Below, in pieces: positions 61,109-64,000 of a DNA stretch of 64,000 bases. A model generated the notes under the pieces. It ran no database searches. It was not told the origin of the DNA and saw nothing but the letters and a program-made list of their open reading frames with translations. The translations under genes and the position numbers were made by a program. Numbering within the stretch: position 1 is the stretch's first letter; each line of letters begins with the position of its first letter. Location of the stretch: assembly GCA_022826945.1 (NCBI GenBank), contig JAJDTY010000044.1:1-64000 (forward strand), written 5' to 3'. The DNA comes from Candidatus Binatia bacterium (GTDB taxonomy: Bacteria > Desulfobacterota > Binatia > Bin18).

Positions 61109-62674
61109 ATGCCGGTTACGATCTCAACCTCGGACTTTGACGCGGTGCTGTTCGACCTTGATGGGGTAGTGACCCAAACAGAAAAGTTACACACGATTGC
61201 CTGGAAAGCGCTCTTCGACGAGTTCCTCGGCCGTTACGCGCACAGACACGGCACGCCGTTTGTGCCGTTTGACGCTGAGACTGATTATTTACAGTATGTG
61301 GACGGCAAGCAACGCTATGATGGCGTGGCCAGCTTTCTTGCGGCGCGGGATATTGCGCTCCCGTACGGCAATCCCGACGACGACAGTACCCGCGAAACGG
61401 TCTGTGGGTTGGGAAACAAGAAAAATCGCACTTTTCTTGACTGTCTGGCAGAAAAAGGCGTCGAGGTCTTTGAATCGACTATCGTCCTTATCAAAGCGCT
61501 TCGCCAACAAGGTCTCAAAATAGCGATCGTTTCGTCGAGCAAGAACTGTAAAATCGTGCTGGAGCAGGCCGGGCTGACCGACCTGTTTGACACCCGTGTC
61601 GATGGGGTTGAGAGTGCGACCTATAAGCTGCCGGGCAAACCAGCTCCTGATACCTACCTGGAGGCAGCCCGACGGCTGGACGTCAGGCCGGAGCGCGCGG
61701 CCATTGTCGAGGATGCCAATTCTGGAGTTGAGGCCGGGCAGAGAGGCGGCTTCGGACTTGTCCTGGGCGTTGCCAGACAGGACAACCAGACTGCCCTGGA
61801 ACGGCACGGAGCCGATGCGGTTGTGACTGACCTGGAAGACGTACAGGTTCACGATACTCCAGAGCAACCACGTATCCGGAACGTCTTGAACCTCCCGCCC
61901 GCCCTTGACCATCTGCCGGCCTTCATGGACGGCATGCAGGAGAAGCGACCGGTTGTCTTTCTCGATTACGATGGCACGCTGACTCCCATCGTCAGCCGTC
62001 CCGAGCTTGCTACCTTGGCGCCCGACATGCGACAGACCATTGCCACGCTGGCCGAACGGTGTCCGGTCGCCATAGTGAGTGGCCGGGACCGCGCTGACAT
62101 TCAGTCCCTGGTTCAACTCGAATCCGTCTACTATGCCGGAAGTCATGGCTTTGACATTGCGGGTCCCAACCAAGTACGCATGCAGCATACCGAAGGGCTC
62201 GCATTTCTGCCGCTGCTTGATACAGTCGAAACCCATCTACAACAACAGCTTAGACCAGTCCCGGGCTCACTTGTCGAGCGGAAGAAGTTCACCATCGCGG
62301 TCCATTTTCGGAATGTTTCACCGGAACAAGTTGGACATATTGAGGCGCTGGTCGATGCAGTTCTGAGGGGCCACTCGCAACTCCGTAAGGGTCTAGGGAA
62401 AAAAGTTTTCGAGCTTCAGCCACAGCTCGATTGGCATAAGGGGAAGGCCGTCCTGTGGCTGCTTGACACCCTCGCCCTCCGCACACCGGACGTCGTCCCG
62501 ATCTATATTGGAGATGACATCACTGATGAGGATGCGTTCCACACTCTGGCTGAACGCGGTCTCACCATAGTCGTAGCCGATACCCCGCGTCGGACGGCGG
62601 CTCGCTATGCGCTCCAGAATCCCATCCAAGTCCAGACCCTACTCCAGAGGCTCGCCGCGTCGTTATCCACATAA
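61109..62674 (+). CDS. Fused HAD phosphatase (beta-phosphoglucomutase-like) and trehalose-6-phosphatase OtsB
   Basis: A 521-residue two-domain protein. Domain 1 (about 1-245) is a beta-phosphoglucomutase-type HAD: AVLFDLDGVVTQTEKLHTIA, IVSSSKNCKIVLEQAG, KPAPDTYLEAARRLDV. Domain 2 (about 265-521) is OtsB: VFLDYDGTLTPIVSRPELAT, VAIVSGRDRADIQ, DWHKGKAVLWLLDTLA, YIGDDITDEDAFHTL. It can dephosphorylate trehalose-6-phosphate. This domain pair followed by GH65 equals M. tuberculosis OtsB1, here split into two genes 16 bases apart. ATG at 61109. Confidence 0.88.
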   Translation: MPVTISTSDFDAVLFDLDGVVTQTEKLHTIAWKALFDEFLGRYAHRHGTPFVPFDAETDYLQYVDGKQRYDGVASFLAARDIALPYGNPDDDSTRETVCGLGNKKNRTFLDCLAEKGVEVFESTIVLIKALRQQGLKIAIVSSSKNCKIVLEQAGLTDLFDTRVDGVESATYKLPGKPAPDTYLEAARRLDVRPERAAIVEDANSGVEAGQRGGFGLVLGVARQDNQTALERHGADAVVTDLEDVQVHDTPEQPRIRNVLNLPPALDHLPAFMDGMQEKRPVVFLDYDGTLTPIVSRPELATLAPDMRQTIATLAERCPVAIVSGRDRADIQSLVQLESVYYAGSHGFDIAGPNQVRMQHTEGLAFLPLLDTVETHLQQQLRPVPGSLVERKKFTIAVHFRNVSPEQVGHIEALVDAVLRGHSQLRKGLGKKVFELQPQLDWHKGKAVLWLLDTLALRTPDVVPIYIGDDITDEDAFHTLAERGLTIVVADTPRRTAARYALQNPIQVQTLLQRLAASLST

Positions 62675-62690
62675 CGACCCCTGATCGATT

Positions 62691-64000
62691 ATGGCCGAAC
62701 AGACTGACTGGATAGTCCGATTCGAGGGCTTCGACTCGAAACAGGAACGGCTACAGGAGACCTTGTGCACGCTCGGCAACGGCTATTTTGCCACACGGGG
62801 AGCAGTTGAAGAGACCCCGGCTGATACCGTCCACTATCCGGGCACCTATCTCGCTGGTGGCTATAATCGCCGGAAAACAGAAATAGCTGGACGCACTGTT
62901 GAAAATGAAGATTTTGTGAATCTGCCGAACTGGCTCAGCCTGACCTTTCGGCCGGAAGATGGCGAGTGGTTTCATCCGAACGTCTACGAAATTTTGACCT
63001 GGACACGTGAGCTAGACCTCAAACGGGGCATCCTGACGCGGACGTTGCACGTTCGTGACCCACAAGACCGAGAGACCCGCTTGTGCTATCGGCGTTTTGT
63101 CAGTCTGGCAGACCCTCACCTTGCGGGCATCAGCCTCAGTCTGACTCCTGGGAACTGGGCGGGTCGGCTACACATTCGCTCCGCGCTGGACGGACGGGTA
63201 CGCAATGCCGGGGTGAAGCGCTACCAACAGTTACGTAGCGACCATCTGGAGGCCCTCCTCAGCCGGCCAATCGGCGAGGAGGGGATAGTACTTGTTGTCC
63301 GGACCAATCAGTCCCAGCTCACCATCGCACAAGCTGCCCGGACTCAGCTCTTCCGGCAGTCGCCAAGTGTTGCGCCTGAGCGTACGACCCAGACGGCACC
63401 CGGCTATGTCGCCCAGGACATGGTGGCTACTGTCGTTTCGGGAGAAACCGTTACCGTTGAGAAAATCGTGGCGCTCTTCACCTCCCGAGATCGGGCGATT
63501 ACCGAATGCCGCTTGGCCGCGCAACAGGCCCTCCGTCACGCCGAGCGGTTTACGCCCCTCGTGGAGCAACATACGCAGGCGTGGCAGCGAGCCTGGGAGC
63601 TGTGTGACAGTGTCGTCGCCGAGCAGCCACGGATACAGCGCATATTACGCCTGCATGCTTTCCACCTGCTCCAAACCGTGTCAGCGCATACCCGTGACCT
63701 CGATGTCAGTATCCCGGCGCGCGGCCTCCACGGCGAGGCCTATCGAGGGCATATTTTCTGGGACGAACTCTTTATCCTCCCTTTCTTCACCTTCCGCCTG
63801 CCCGAGCTGACCCGCGCCCTGTTACTCTATCGCTACCGCCGTCTTCCCCAGGCACGTCTGGCCGCTCGTCAGGCCGGGTATCAAGGCGCGATGTACCCCT
63901 GGCAGAGTGGCAGTGACGGGCGTGAAGAAAGCCAGGTCGTCCATCTCAACCCCAGTTCAGGGCGGTGGATTCCCGACCATAGTGCGCTGCAACGACATGT
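62691..64000 (+). CDS. GH65-family glycosyl hydrolase/phosphorylase (3' truncated by the window edge)
   Basis: An open frame from ATG 62691 to the window end, 436 residues. GFDSKQERLQETLCTLGNGY is the GH65 start, and GLHGEAYRGHIFWDELFILP is the catalytic-domain entry with a candidate acidic residue; MYPWQSGSDGREE follows. GH65 enzymes phosphorolyse trehalose, maltose or kojibiose, or hydrolyse trehalose. Position after the OtsB fusion suggests trehalose or a trehalose-like substrate. The C-terminal half is outside the window. Confidence 0.85.
   Translation, partial: MAEQTDWIVRFEGFDSKQERLQETLCTLGNGYFATRGAVEETPADTVHYPGTYLAGGYNRRKTEIAGRTVENEDFVNLPNWLSLTFRPEDGEWFHPNVYEILTWTRELDLKRGILTRTLHVRDPQDRETRLCYRRFVSLADPHLAGISLSLTPGNWAGRLHIRSALDGRVRNAGVKRYQQLRSDHLEALLSRPIGEEGIVLVVRTNQSQLTIAQAARTQLFRQSPSVAPERTTQTAPGYVAQDMVATVVSGETVTVEKIVALFTSRDRAITECRLAAQQALRHAERFTPLVEQHTQAWQRAWELCDSVVAEQPRIQRILRLHAFHLLQTVSAHTRDLDVSIPARGLHGEAYRGHIFWDELFILPFFTFRLPELTRALLLYRYRRLPQARLAARQAGYQGAMYPWQSGSDGREESQVVHLNPSSGRWIPDHSALQRH

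Overview
The window is ordinary chromosome from a Gram-negative, free-living bacterium of about 57-58% GC (estimated by eye). A complete Mla lipid-transport operon shows an outer membrane. Dedicated F420 biosynthesis (cofG, cofH, cofD, cofE), an LLM-class flavin oxidoreductase, a UGA-containing UGSC-family selenoprotein gene, a permuted ATP-grasp/alpha-E pair and a deltaproteobacteria-like tilS-ftsH-glmM block suggest an uncultured lineage such as Tectomicrobia/Entotheonella or another deltaproteobacteria-like group. That placement is an inference; there is no rRNA here to settle it. I see no prophage, insertion sequence or CRISPR array, and no stretch over 300 bases without a gene.

Layout. 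1-5.9 kb: the end of a SirB1-family gene, a Nudix hydrolase, a YchF-like ATPase, the selenoprotein gene with its companion, a thioredoxin-fold protein, an eroded toxin-antitoxin-like pair and a lipoprotein. 6.0-8.5 kb: a tandem duplication of [nitroreductase + small helical protein]. 8.5-24.6 kb, almost all on the minus strand: DNA and nucleotide-pool repair (mug, rdgB, apt), a squalene/phytoene synthase, envelope functions (LysM/M23 peptidase, DUF368 lipid-carrier transporter) and a housekeeping run (cimA, lysC, tsaE, nnr, glmM, ftsH, tilS). 24.6-27.7 kb: a 35-residue membrane peptide gene read with tRNA-Met, a phosphatase, an enoyl-CoA hydratase, lipB and a small membrane protein.

27.7-32.1 kb is the F420 operon cofG-cofH-cofD-cofE behind a nested palindromic operator. 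32.3-40.3 kb is one tightly packed plus-strand operon: permuted ATP-grasp, alpha-E protein, RsbW-like kinase, STAS antagonist, response-regulator/PP2C phosphatase, a periplasmic binding protein and a large sensor kinase. Together these look like an ATP-dependent peptide or small-molecule ligase tied to a partner-switching stress circuit. 40.4-44.7 kb: an LLM oxidoreductase, an alpha/beta hydrolase and two gluconeogenic enzymes (fbp, class I aldolase). 44.8-49.6 kb, minus strand: a membrane glycoconjugate cluster (two family 2 glycosyltransferases, a YdjY-like lipoprotein, a GT-C transferase, a UPF0104-type membrane protein). Then come tRNA-Arg, modABC, cysS, acs and a DHH phosphoesterase. 57.5-61.0 kb is the Mla operon (E, F, D, A, C). 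The window ends in a trehalose-type HAD/OtsB fusion and a GH65 phosphorylase.

The most notable element is the selenoprotein gene. An in-frame TGA is followed by GSC codons, and a perfect hairpin with a GGTCT loop begins its loop exactly 18 bases after the TGA, the arrangement I recall for the SECIS of E. coli fdhF.
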